Origin: Roseateles terrae | Lineage (GTDB): Bacteria; Pseudomonadota; Gammaproteobacteria; Burkholderiales; Burkholderiaceae_C | NCBI RefSeq assembly: GCF_014192155.1 | Contig: NZ_JACHXO010000002.1 | Coordinates: 310,001-374,000, forward strand | DNA length: 64,000 nucleotides | Direction: 5' to 3' | Shown: positions 20,372 through 28,072 of the stretch, in pieces | Layout: each line of letters opens with the position of its first letter | Position numbering within the stretch: the stretch's first letter is position 1 | Notes under the pieces: model-generated | The model's database searches: none | Told to the model about the DNA's origin: nothing | The model's input: only the letters and a program-made list of their open reading frames with translations | Made by a program: the position numbers and the translations under genes

Positions 20372-22054
20372 TCAGTCGCGGGCGTAGATGTCCACGTCCT
20401 TGGTCTCACGGACAAACAGCAGGCCGATCACCAAGGTGACGGCGGCGATGCCGATCGGATACCAGAGGCCGTGATAGATGTTGCCGTTCTGCGCCACCAT
20501 CGCGAAGCTGATCGACGGCAGCAGGCCACCGAACCAGCCATTGCCGATGTGATACGGCAGGCTCATCGAGGTGTAGCGGATGCGCGTGGGGAACAGTTCC
20601 ACCAGCATCGCGGCGATCGGTCCGTAGACCATCGTCACATACAGCACCAGCAGCGTCAGGATGGCCACCGTCAGCGCGGTGTTGACCTTGGCCGGGTCGG
20701 CCTTGGTCGGGTAGCCCGCCGCCTTCATCGCATCGCCCAGGTCCTTCTTGAACGCGGCAATCTTCTTGGCGCTGTCCTCGTCGAACTTGTGGCCGCCCGC
20801 GGTCAGCGTGGCGGTCGGCACGTCGATGACGCGGTCCCCCACCTTCACCTGACCCGCACCAGCCGCGCCGGACACGGTCTCATAGTTGGCCGCGGCCTGG
20901 GCCAGCGCACGCTTGGCGATGTCGCAGGGCGTGGTGAAGTCCACGTCACGCGCCACCGGGCTGCCCTGGAAGGAGCACTGGTTCAGGTCGGTGCTCAGCG
21001 TGATCTGAGCCGTCGCCTGAGCACGGGCCAGATCCGGGTTGGCCGCGTGGGTCAGCGCCTTGAACAGCGGGAAGTAGGTCAGGATGGCCAGCAGCAGGCC
21101 CGCCATGATGATGGGCTTGCGACCGATCTTGTCCGACAGGGTGCCGAAGATGACGAAGAAGGGCGTCCCGATCAGCAGCGCCACCGCCACCATGATGTTG
21201 GCCGACGCGGCATCCACCTTCAGCACGCTGGTCATGAAGAACAGCGCGTAGAACTGACCCGTGTACCAGACCACGCCCTGACCGGCCACCAGACCGAACA
21301 GGGCCAGCAGGACGATCTTCAGGTTCTTCCACTGACCGAAGGATTCGGACAGCGGCGCCTTGGACGTCTTGCCCTCGGACTTCATCTTCTGGAAGGCCGG
21401 CGATTCATTCATCGACAGGCGGATCCAGACGCTGATGCCCAGCAGCAGGATGGACACAACGAACGGCACGCGCCAGCCCCAGGCGGCAAACGTCGCCTCG
21501 CCCAGGATCGTGCGGGTGGACAGAATGACGATCAGCGACAGGAACAGACCCAGCGTGGCCGTGGTCTGAATCCAGGAGGTGTACGCCCCGCGCTTGCCGT
21601 GCGGCGCATGTTCCGCCACATAGGTGGCTGCACCGCCGTATTCGCCGCCCAGTGCCAGGCCTTGCAGCAGGCGCAGGCCGACCAGGATGACCGCAGCGGC
21701 CGGGCCGATGGTGTCATAGGTCGGCAGCACGCCCACGATGAAGGTGGACAGGCCCATGATCAGGATCGTCACCAGGAAGGTGTACTTGCGGCCGATCATG
21801 TCGCCGAGCCGGCCGAACACCAGCGCGCCGAAAGGACGCACGATGAAACCGGCGGCAAAGGCCATCAGCGACGCAATGAACTGCGCCGTGGGGTCCAGCC
21901 CCGTGAAGAACTGCTTGCCGATGATGGCGGCCAGGGATCCGTAGAGATAGAAGTCGTACCACTCGAATACCGTGCCCAGCGACGAGGCGAAGATGACTTT
22001 CTTCTCCTCCGCGGTCATCGGCGCGCTGGTGCTGACTGCACTTGCAGTTGCCAT
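20372..22054 (-). CDS. MFS transporter, metabolite:H+ symporter (MHS) family
   Basis: A 560-residue inner-membrane transporter. The MHS-type signatures include the start SSLGTVFEWYDFYLYGSLAA, FGRLGDMIGRKYTF in the loop between helices 2 and 3, and GLALGGEYGGAATYVAEHAP. The C-terminal half has YGPIAAMLVELFPTRIRYTSMSLPYHIGN. It is about 120 residues longer than ProP or ShiA because of a soluble insertion at about residues 335-455 with two cysteines, probably periplasmic. The substrate cannot be told; MHS members carry carboxylates, osmolytes or shikimate. It is monocistronic. Confidence 0.92.
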   Translation of the reverse strand: MATASAVSTSAPMTAEEKKVIFASSLGTVFEWYDFYLYGSLAAIIGKQFFTGLDPTAQFIASLMAFAAGFIVRPFGALVFGRLGDMIGRKYTFLVTILIMGLSTFIVGVLPTYDTIGPAAAVILVGLRLLQGLALGGEYGGAATYVAEHAPHGKRGAYTSWIQTTATLGLFLSLIVILSTRTILGEATFAAWGWRVPFVVSILLLGISVWIRLSMNESPAFQKMKSEGKTSKAPLSESFGQWKNLKIVLLALFGLVAGQGVVWYTGQFYALFFMTSVLKVDAASANIMVAVALLIGTPFFVIFGTLSDKIGRKPIIMAGLLLAILTYFPLFKALTHAANPDLARAQATAQITLSTDLNQCSFQGSPVARDVDFTTPCDIAKRALAQAAANYETVSGAAGAGQVKVGDRVIDVPTATLTAGGHKFDEDSAKKIAAFKKDLGDAMKAAGYPTKADPAKVNTALTVAILTLLVLYVTMVYGPIAAMLVELFPTRIRYTSMSLPYHIGNGWFGGLLPSISFAMVAQNGNIYHGLWYPIGIAAVTLVIGLLFVRETKDVDIYARD

Positions 22055-22254
22055 GGGGTTGTCTCCTCGTTGTCACCAAGAATCTCCGACCGGAGTTCTT
22101 GGGAAGCAACTATCAGGCGCCCCTCTGACCTCTGTCTGACGCGATGCTTTCCGCTGGCTGACAAAACCGGGGCCAACCCTGAGCCCTCATTTCTTCATGC
22201 GGAATATGACGGCCCTGTGCAGTGCAGCAGAGGGTATGTCCTAGCCTGGGCTTG

Positions 22255-22893
22255 TCAGCGCTGCAGGCCGGAGCGCACCTGCGCTGCGTCGGCCCAGTCC
22301 GGCCCTTGGAACCAGGGCTCGCCATCCAGGCAAGCGAGCAGCATGTCGAGGCTGTCCAGGCCCCAGAAGAGGCGGTCCCCCACCCCGAAGGTGGGCACCC
22401 CGAACACACCGCGCGCCACGGCCGCATCGGTGGCGTCGCGCAGCGCTGTCTTGACCGCTTCACCGGCCGGGTCCTGCGATGGCGCCAAGGCTTGCGTCAA
22501 TGACGTCAGGCGGGCCGGGTCGGTGGCTTCCGCTCCGCCCTGCCAGACATGGCGGAACACCGTCTCCACCGCGTAGCGGGACGGCGTCTGCCCCGGCTCG
22601 GCGGACGCCCACAGGAGTCGCAGCAGCGGCAAGGGATTGAAAGGATGCGTCTTGGGCACCGTCAGCGGGATGTTCAGGTGATGGCCCAGCCAGAGCGCCT
22701 GCCGGTAGACCCAGTCGCGCTTGTGCAGGATCTCCGCCGGGCCCTTGTTGTCATGCGCCTTCAGCAGCCCCCCGAGAAACACCGGCACATGGCGCACCGC
22801 CACGCTTCGCCCAACCAGCACCTGCGGCAGCCGTTCGAAGGCCAGCGCCGCATAGGGGGAGATCGGGTCAAAATAAAAGTCGATCGAGGTCAC
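22255..22893 (-). CDS. 2-hydroxychromene-2-carboxylate isomerase-like (kappa-class GST/DsbA fold)
   Basis: A 212-residue thioredoxin-fold protein. The start SIDFYFDPISPYAALAFERL carries the SPY motif, whose Ser activates glutathione in this class; the C-terminal GVFGVPTFGVGDRLFWGLD is the cis-Pro and D/N-loop region. NahD homologues act in naphthalene degradation, but most relatives in Burkholderiales lie outside such pathways, as here, so the substrate is unknown. The GTG start at 22893 overlaps the DUF1289 stop by 4 nt (GTGA), which decides the start. Confidence 0.9.
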   Translation of the reverse strand: MTSIDFYFDPISPYAALAFERLPQVLVGRSVAVRHVPVFLGGLLKAHDNKGPAEILHKRDWVYRQALWLGHHLNIPLTVPKTHPFNPLPLLRLLWASAEPGQTPSRYAVETVFRHVWQGGAEATDPARLTSLTQALAPSQDPAGEAVKTALRDATDAAVARGVFGVPTFGVGDRLFWGLDSLDMLLACLDGEPWFQGPDWADAAQVRSGLQR

Positions 22894-23117
22894 GGCAGCA
22901 CTCCATGCGATTGAAGCAGTGTCCGGCGCTCCGGCAGCAGCGTCAGGATGCGGATGCGTTCGGTATCGGCCGCCTGGCTCCAGCCGGCGATTTCGGTGAT
23001 CGTGCGGGCGCAGCCCTCGCACAGCCCGGTGGCCTCATGCATGCGGCAGATGTTGATGCAGGGCGAGGCGACCCGTCCCTCCGGCGTGCGGGGGATGTCC
23101 ACAGGCGCGATGCTCAT
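22890..23117 (-). CDS. DUF1289 family cysteine-motif protein
   Basis: A 75-residue protein with the DUF1289 pattern: SPCINICRM, then GLCEGCARTITEIAGW. Four cysteines (20, 24, 33, 36) suggest a bound metal or Fe-S cluster, though no function is established for the family. It overlaps the upstream YbaK-like gene and the downstream isomerase gene by 4 nt each, so the three are translationally linked. Confidence 0.88.
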   Translation of the reverse strand: MSIAPVDIPRTPEGRVASPCINICRMHEATGLCEGCARTITEIAGWSQAADTERIRILTLLPERRTLLQSHGVLP

Positions 23118-23641
23118 GACTGCATCACCTCGATCACCGGCGCGCCGGTCAGGGTCACGAGTTGCTGCGGCGTCATCTGGAACACCCCATTGGGGTGACC
23201 GGCCGCAGCCCAGATGAGGTCGAAGCGGAACAGGCTGTCGTCGATGAAAAGGCGCGGACCTGCGCCACCGTCGGCGGGTGCGAAGCCCAGCGGTGACACG
23301 CCACCGATGGAGAAGCCGGTACGGGACTTCACAAAGTCGGCATCGGCGCGACCGAGCGGGCCGGTGTGCACCTGGAGTTTGCGTTCATCCACGCGGCGGT
23401 CGCCCGCGGCGATGACCAGCACGGCCGAGTCATCCGCCTTGGAACGGAACACCACGCTCTTGGCGATCTGGCCCAGGGACACACCAAGCGCGTCCGCAGC
23501 TTCCTGGGCGCTCCGCGCGGAGGTGGTCAGCCAGAGCGGCTCGTGGGCATGGTGCAGACCGCGCAGGGCGGCACGCACCCGGTCGAAGCCTTCTGACCGG
23601 GGTTCAACAGCAGCAGGAGACGGCGCATTCATGAGCGGCAT
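23114..23641 (-). CDS. YbaK/EbsC-family aminoacyl-tRNA deacylase
   Basis: A 175-residue protein of the INS/YbaK superfamily, which hydrolyses mischarged aminoacyl-tRNAs such as Cys-tRNA-Pro. Family features are the conserved Lys in GQIAKSVVFRSK, the GDRRVDERKL segment and TGFSIGGVSPLGF. The first codon may be ATG 23641 or ATG 23632; no ribosome site separates them. It heads the YbaK / DUF1289 / HCCA-isomerase chain. Confidence 0.88.
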   Translation of the reverse strand: MPLMNAPSPAAVEPRSEGFDRVRAALRGLHHAHEPLWLTTSARSAQEAADALGVSLGQIAKSVVFRSKADDSAVLVIAAGDRRVDERKLQVHTGPLGRADADFVKSRTGFSIGGVSPLGFAPADGGAGPRLFIDDSLFRFDLIWAAAGHPNGVFQMTPQQLVTLTGAPVIEVMQS

Positions 23642-23753
23642 TGTGCCGTGTCGTGGCGGCCAACGCTGCGGGACACCCCGGTGTCACGCAGGCGTCACCG
23701 GCTCAGGGCTTCCCTCGATCGAGGCGCCCCGCCCCTGCGGTATCGTGACCTGC

Positions 23754-24227
23754 ATGAGCGAAGTCATCAGTCCCTTTGAACCGGAATTCACGCACAAACT
23801 GTGTGAGATCTTCGAGCAGTTCATCACCTTCAATCAGGTGCTTGGCCTGCAAGTCGACGCGTTGACCGAGGCCACCGCCCACGCCCACTTGCGGATGCGG
23901 CCCGAGCTGATCGGCCACTATGCGCATCAGCGCATGCATGGCGGCGTCATCAGCGCCACGCTGGATGCCCTGGGCGGGCTGGCCGCGATGGCCGCCATTT
24001 GTGCGCGGCATCGGGACGAAGCGCCCGACAAGCGTCTGGAGCGCTTCGGCAAGCTGGGCACGATCGATTTGCGGGTGGACTATTTGCGGCCAGCCATCGG
24101 AGAGCTGTTCCGCGCGGAAGCGGAAATCCTGCGGCTGGGAAGCCGGGTGGCCAACATCCGGATGGCCTTCACGGATGCGGAGGGACGCCTGCTGGCCACG
24201 GGAGCGGCGGCGTACATCGTGTCCTGA
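23754..24227 (+). CDS. Hotdog-fold thioesterase (PaaI/YiiD-like)
   Basis: A 157-residue protein with the hotdog pattern HQRMHGGVISATLDALGGLAAMAA, where HGG is the typical PaaI-like helix start, followed by GTIDLRVDYLRPA and a C-terminal ATGAAAYIVS. It probably hydrolyses an acyl-CoA thioester; the substrate is unknown. It is divergent from the YbaK-like gene, with 112 bp between starts, and convergent with the regulator gene at 24286. Confidence 0.88.
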   Translation: MSEVISPFEPEFTHKLCEIFEQFITFNQVLGLQVDALTEATAHAHLRMRPELIGHYAHQRMHGGVISATLDALGGLAAMAAICARHRDEAPDKRLERFGKLGTIDLRVDYLRPAIGELFRAEAEILRLGSRVANIRMAFTDAEGRLLATGAAAYIVS

Positions 24228-24285
24228 CATGGATGCTTGCACGGGCCGGCCCCGCGGCGGCGGCCCGGCCGCGTCGGGATGGCCA

Positions 24286-25002
24286 TCAGCGATGGTCGTC
24301 TTTTTGCGTCGTCGATGAAGCTGGCACGGTTTCCTCACGCGCGGCCTCCTTGGCCGCCGCGATGCGATAGACACATCGCCGCGCGCCGGCCAGCAGATGC
24401 TCGGATCGCTCCACCGTCACGCCCGGGCCGAGGCTGCGCCGGAACACCGCCAGTTCCGCTCGGCAAAAGCCCTGACAGCTCGTCGCGGCTGCGCAGATGG
24501 GGCAATGATCCTCCACCAGCAGCCAGTCGCGGCCCGACCGTTCGGCGCGGGCCATGTAGCCTTCTTCCGATCGGAGTCGCGCCAGTTCCCTCACCCGCTC
24601 TGCCAGGCTTTGCGCCCGCGAGAGCGCCGCGGCGTACCGGCGCTCGCTGTCCTGCTCGCGCGCGGTGATCAGCTGGTCCAGGCCCGCATCACCAAAGAGC
24701 TGACGGGCATTCTGGATCAGCTGCAGCGTGAGGTCGGCATGCCGGTCCGGAAAGCGCGCGTGGCCAGCGCCGGTGAGTGCCCAGAGCTTGCGCGGTCGCC
24801 CCACGCGTGCGGTCTCGCCGGCTTCCCGCGTGTCCTCCCGCGTGGTGACGAGGCCCATGCCCTCCAATCTCGCCAGCAGTTTGTGCGCCCCCATCGGCGT
24901 GATGGCCAGCGCGGCTGCCAGTGTGGCAGCCGCCTGTGGACCGCGGCTCTTCAACTCGAAGAGCAGGCGGTCATCATTGGTGGTGGGAGCGTCAGTGACC
25001 AT
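24286..25002 (-). CDS. HTH regulator with cysteine-rich C-terminal domain (COG2345/SufR-like)
   Basis: A 238-residue regulator. The N-terminal winged helix (about 10-80) includes ATLAAALAITPMGAHKLLARLEGMGLV. The C-terminal half carries Cys167, Cys170, Cys176, Cys180 and Cys210 in DHCPICAAATSCQGFCRAE and RRCVYRI, the arrangement of SufR-like proteins that bind an Fe-S cluster. The start overlaps the upstream transporter gene by 11 nt. As last gene of the questin-oxidase-like / MFS operon it is probably its autoregulator, perhaps responding to oxidative stress or a redox-active compound. The cluster and ligand are inferred. Confidence 0.85.
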   Translation of the reverse strand: MVTDAPTTNDDRLLFELKSRGPQAAATLAAALAITPMGAHKLLARLEGMGLVTTREDTREAGETARVGRPRKLWALTGAGHARFPDRHADLTLQLIQNARQLFGDAGLDQLITAREQDSERRYAAALSRAQSLAERVRELARLRSEEGYMARAERSGRDWLLVEDHCPICAAATSCQGFCRAELAVFRRSLGPGVTVERSEHLLAGARRCVYRIAAAKEAAREETVPASSTTQKDDHR

Positions 25003-26293
25003 GGTGGCTCGGGGGCGGCGTGGAATGCACACGGGCGAATCGAATGAACCCGATCGCCGCCCCCAGGCAGGTGCATCCGCCCAGCAGCATGATCCAGCGC
25101 GCCGACCACATGCCCAGTCCGCCGCCGATCAGCGCAATGATCGTGTTGGACAAACAGAACACCGTCGTCAGCAGCCCCATCACGCGGCCCTGCCCATACG
25201 AGGCAAAGCGTTCGGACATCCATGCGGGCATCAGCGCGTTGTAGAACGACAGCGGCACCCCCAGCAGCGGGATGATGGCCAGACCCATCCATGACGGTGC
25301 GAGACTCAGCGCCAGCAGTCCGACGGCCGCCACCACCGCAAATCGTGCGGCGCGTCGCAGCGGCGTCGGCCCGGAGCCGATGCGCGCCGCAAGCATGCTG
25401 GCCGCCGTCATCGCCGCGCACTGGATGGCCGTCACCAGCGCAATGCCGCGACTGTCCAGTCCCGCCTGCTGCACCATCCACAAAGGCGCGAATTCGTACA
25501 GCGCATTCACACCCAAGGTGTACGCCATCTGCAAGGCCGCAAGGTGACGCAGTACCGGGTCTGACAACAATCCCAGCGACTGCTGCTGCCGCATGGCGGC
25601 CAGCATCGGCAGGCGATCGGCGGTGGCGGCAGCTCGCTGCGGGCGGTCGTCGGGCAGACCCGTCAGCAGCAGCACGAGGCAAGGTATCAGAATGCCGGCC
25701 GACACGATGAACGGCACCGACTCGCCCAGCGGCAGCGTCAGTCCTCCCAGCAGCGGGCCCACCAGCCAGCCGATGTACAAGCTGGCATTGAGCCAGGCGA
25801 AGCTGCGGGTGCGGTCCAGTTGCGGATGCCAGTCGGCCAGCAGCGCCCGCACCACCGCCACATTGCCCTCGGTCAGGCCGGTGACGAATCGCGAGAGCAC
25901 GAACAGCGGGTAGTTGCGTTCCGCCAGCGCGAGAGCGCTGAGGCCGTAGCTGATGAGCGTGGCGGTCAGGGTGATGCTGAGCACCCGACGTCGCCCGTAG
26001 CGGTCAGACATCGGTCCGACGAACAGGCTCCCCACCAGAATGCCGGCTGGATTGACTGCGAGCGCGAGCCCCATCAGCAGCGCAGGGGCCAGTCCGGCGA
26101 AATGGGTGAAGCTGTCCACCGGACCGCTGACAAAGATCGGCGCCAGGATGGGATACGGCAGGGCCACGCCGGCCGTGCTCATCAGGCACAAGGCACAGAC
26201 GGCCCACAGCAGCAACTGCGGATGACGGAGCGGTGCGGGGGCCGACGCGGTCGCATCGGCGGACGAGGAGGAAGCATTCAGCACGGCACTCAT
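24992..26293 (-). CDS. MFS transporter (drug-efflux-like)
   Basis: A 433-residue, 12-helix major facilitator. The loop after helix 2 has FVGPMSDRYGRRRVLSI, and helix 4-5 shows FVTGLTEGNVAVVRALLAD. The layout is closer to drug:H+ antiporters than to sugar carriers. The ATG at 26293 overlaps the stop of the questin-oxidase-like gene (ATGA). Coupling to an oxidase-like enzyme and a redox-type regulator suggests export or uptake of an aromatic substrate or product; no specificity can be read directly. Confidence 0.88.
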   Translation of the reverse strand: MSAVLNASSSSADATASAPAPLRHPQLLLWAVCALCLMSTAGVALPYPILAPIFVSGPVDSFTHFAGLAPALLMGLALAVNPAGILVGSLFVGPMSDRYGRRRVLSITLTATLISYGLSALALAERNYPLFVLSRFVTGLTEGNVAVVRALLADWHPQLDRTRSFAWLNASLYIGWLVGPLLGGLTLPLGESVPFIVSAGILIPCLVLLLTGLPDDRPQRAAATADRLPMLAAMRQQQSLGLLSDPVLRHLAALQMAYTLGVNALYEFAPLWMVQQAGLDSRGIALVTAIQCAAMTAASMLAARIGSGPTPLRRAARFAVVAAVGLLALSLAPSWMGLAIIPLLGVPLSFYNALMPAWMSERFASYGQGRVMGLLTTVFCLSNTIIALIGGGLGMWSARWIMLLGGCTCLGAAIGFIRFARVHSTPPPSHHGH

Positions 26294-27441
26294 TGTGCGG
26301 CCCCGAGCGGCTGCAGACATAAGGCATAGCCGGGCCAGCCCCGATGACGCCATTCCTCGCGAGCGGCATCGGCCAGCTTGATGCGGTGGTCATTGACGCT
26401 GTCCGATAGCGTCGGCACTGCCGCCTCCCAGTCGCCCTCACTGGCGCTGCCCGCATGCACCAGGTCCCAGGCAGGCGCCGGTCGGCGGATGGCGATGAAG
26501 GCGGCCAGCCAGGCACGCCAGAAGGCGGCCAGGATGCGAGGAAGATCCAGCGCCAGGCCGCGAGCGTGCGCGACGTTGATGAGCTCCCGCACCGCATGGG
26601 TGCCGGTGACCAGATGCAGCGCAGTGAAATCATGCGTGGCCAGGTAGACCGCCAGGGACGCCTCCGCGAGGTCATCCAGAGACAGCTGCGGCACGCGCGC
26701 GTAATCAGGGAATGCCGGCAAGGCCTGCGCTCGCTGCAAGCGCGTGACGATCAGCGTGCCGCCAGCCGGTTCCATCCCCAGACGAGGATCGGCTCGCACG
26801 GCCGCCAGTGTCTCGCGCAGGAGCGTTTGAGGCTGAGGCACCGCGCTGTGGGGATGCAGACCGGATTCGCCCGATGGACCTGCGGGGCCCACCTGGGAGT
26901 CCGATGACGCGGCTGGTGCTTTGGCCAGCCACGCGGCCAGCGCCGCCCGCTCCTCCCCCGTATGGCCGGACTGCAACGCATAGGCCAGACGGATCGCCGC
27001 ATGAAACGCATCCACATGCGCTGACAGCAAGAGATCAGCCAGCACCGCTTCCAGCGGTGGCACGGCCCTTTGCGACGGCCGCGCAGGCACCGACAGCTCC
27101 CGCCAATGGTCCAGCTGGCGTCGCAAGGCGGTCGGCGGCGCCCCCAGCCGCGTTAAAGCGCCGAGCACCATGGGCAGATGGTTGAACAGCTGCAGCGACC
27201 CGGAGGGGTAGTAGGTGTCGTACTGGAGCGATTCGTCCAGTGCCTGGTGCAAAGCCTCCGAAGACGATGACCGTGACGGCGAAGACCACTGGGACGGGGA
27301 CGGGCACGGCGACGATGAGGATGACGCCACCGGTGAGGAGGAGGATGACGGTAAGGAGGATGACGCCGACGGCGGCAGTCGCTGCGACGTCAAGTCCGCT
27401 GCATGTCGGCTGAAGGGCTGGATCGTGTCCTTGGTGATCAT
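26290..27441 (-). CDS. Questin oxidase-like protein (DUF4243 family)
   Basis: A 383-residue protein resembling the questin oxidase/AflY family, which in fungi performs ring-opening Baeyer-Villiger-type oxidation of anthraquinones. Recognisable elements are YYPSGSLQLFNHLPMVLGALTRLG (the family NHLPM start), HVDAFHAAIRLAYALQ and HLVTGTHAVREL. Bacterial members are poorly studied, so the substrate is unknown. Residues about 25-62 form a Ser/Pro-rich linker encoded by a simple-sequence tract. The ATG at 27441 has GGGAGG about 6 nt upstream; the in-frame ATG at 27477 has none. First gene of a three-gene overlapping operon. Confidence 0.78.
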   Translation of the reverse strand: MITKDTIQPFSRHAADLTSQRLPPSASSSLPSSSSSPVASSSSSPCPSPSQWSSPSRSSSSEALHQALDESLQYDTYYPSGSLQLFNHLPMVLGALTRLGAPPTALRRQLDHWRELSVPARPSQRAVPPLEAVLADLLLSAHVDAFHAAIRLAYALQSGHTGEERAALAAWLAKAPAASSDSQVGPAGPSGESGLHPHSAVPQPQTLLRETLAAVRADPRLGMEPAGGTLIVTRLQRAQALPAFPDYARVPQLSLDDLAEASLAVYLATHDFTALHLVTGTHAVRELINVAHARGLALDLPRILAAFWRAWLAAFIAIRRPAPAWDLVHAGSASEGDWEAAVPTLSDSVNDHRIKLADAAREEWRHRGWPGYALCLQPLGAAQ

Positions 27442-27517
27442 GGCTGGCCTCCCTGGCTGCGACTCGATGAGTGCCATCGACAGTCGATGAAGACATCTTC
27501 TCCGAACCTGGCGATTA

Positions 27518-27536
27518 AATAAACTGTTTGTTTATT
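27518..27536. promoter_or_regulatory. Perfect 19-bp palindromic operator in a divergent promoter
   Basis: AATAAAC-TGTTT-GTTTATT is a perfect 7-bp inverted repeat with a 5-bp spacer, set in the most AT-rich patch of this region. It lies 77 bp before the questin-oxidase-like ATG and 38 bp before the phosphatase ATG. The form resembles TetR-type operators. No TetR gene is nearby; the winged-helix regulator at 24286 is the closest candidate ligand-binding protein. Confidence 0.65.
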
Positions 27537-27573
27537 AACACCGATTCGAGCAGGGAGACCCGACAATGCCGGC

Positions 27574-28050
27574 ATGAGTTTTCGTGCCCTGCCCCTTCCC
27601 GACGACGTGTCCGGCCGCCTGTGGCTGCACTCGATGCCTGGACGCCGCGAATCCTGGTCTGACTTCCTGGACCAGGCGCGGCATCAGCAGCTGAACCTGG
27701 TGGTGTGTCTGAATCCGCTGGATGAAGTGGAGGCCTTGTCGCCGCAGTACTTCAAGGCGATCCAGGCGGGGCGCCTGCCGTTCCGGTGGATGCATCTCCC
27801 GATGCTGAATTTCGGCTTGGCGTCCGAGGCGGCACTGTTCCGTCAAGGGGTGGAGCAGTTGGCCCACGGTCTGAGGCTGGGCGACCGGGCGCTGGTGCAT
27901 TGCGCCGCCGGCATGGGACGCACCGGCACGATGGGCGCCTGTGTGCTCAAGCGGCTGGGACGCGGGGCCGATGACGCAGTGCAGACGGTCCGGGAGGCGG
28001 GATCCAACCCGCAGTCCGCGGTGCAAACGGGGTGGATCCAGGTGTTCTGA
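27574..28050 (+). CDS. Dual-specificity/tyrosine phosphatase family protein
   Basis: A 158-residue cysteine phosphatase. The P-loop HCAAGMGRTGT has nucleophile Cys110 and Arg116. The upstream WMHLPMLNFG segment is where a general-acid Asp normally sits; I see no Asp in it, so a residue elsewhere may serve. It could dephosphorylate proteins, phosphoinositides or another phosphoester. Transcribed divergently from the questin-oxidase-like operon across the 19-bp palindrome, it may share that control. Confidence 0.88.
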   Translation: MSFRALPLPDDVSGRLWLHSMPGRRESWSDFLDQARHQQLNLVVCLNPLDEVEALSPQYFKAIQAGRLPFRWMHLPMLNFGLASEAALFRQGVEQLAHGLRLGDRALVHCAAGMGRTGTMGACVLKRLGRGADDAVQTVREAGSNPQSAVQTGWIQVF

Positions 28051-28072
28051 TGGGTCGCTGGACGACCGAGGC

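Noticed and set aside
20342-22576. A 744-codon plus-strand frame opposite the MHS transporter
   Set aside because: Antisense to a well-supported gene, composition typical of reverse-frame shadows.
22113-23022. An extended N-terminus for the HCCA isomerase-like gene
   Set aside because: The extra 43 residues run into the DUF1289 gene and lack family similarity; the GTGA overlap gives a better start.
24228-24285. GC-rich palindromic stretch between convergent thioesterase and regulator genes
   Set aside because: It can fold, but there is no T run and no clean stem; such structures are common in this base composition, so I did not call a terminator.
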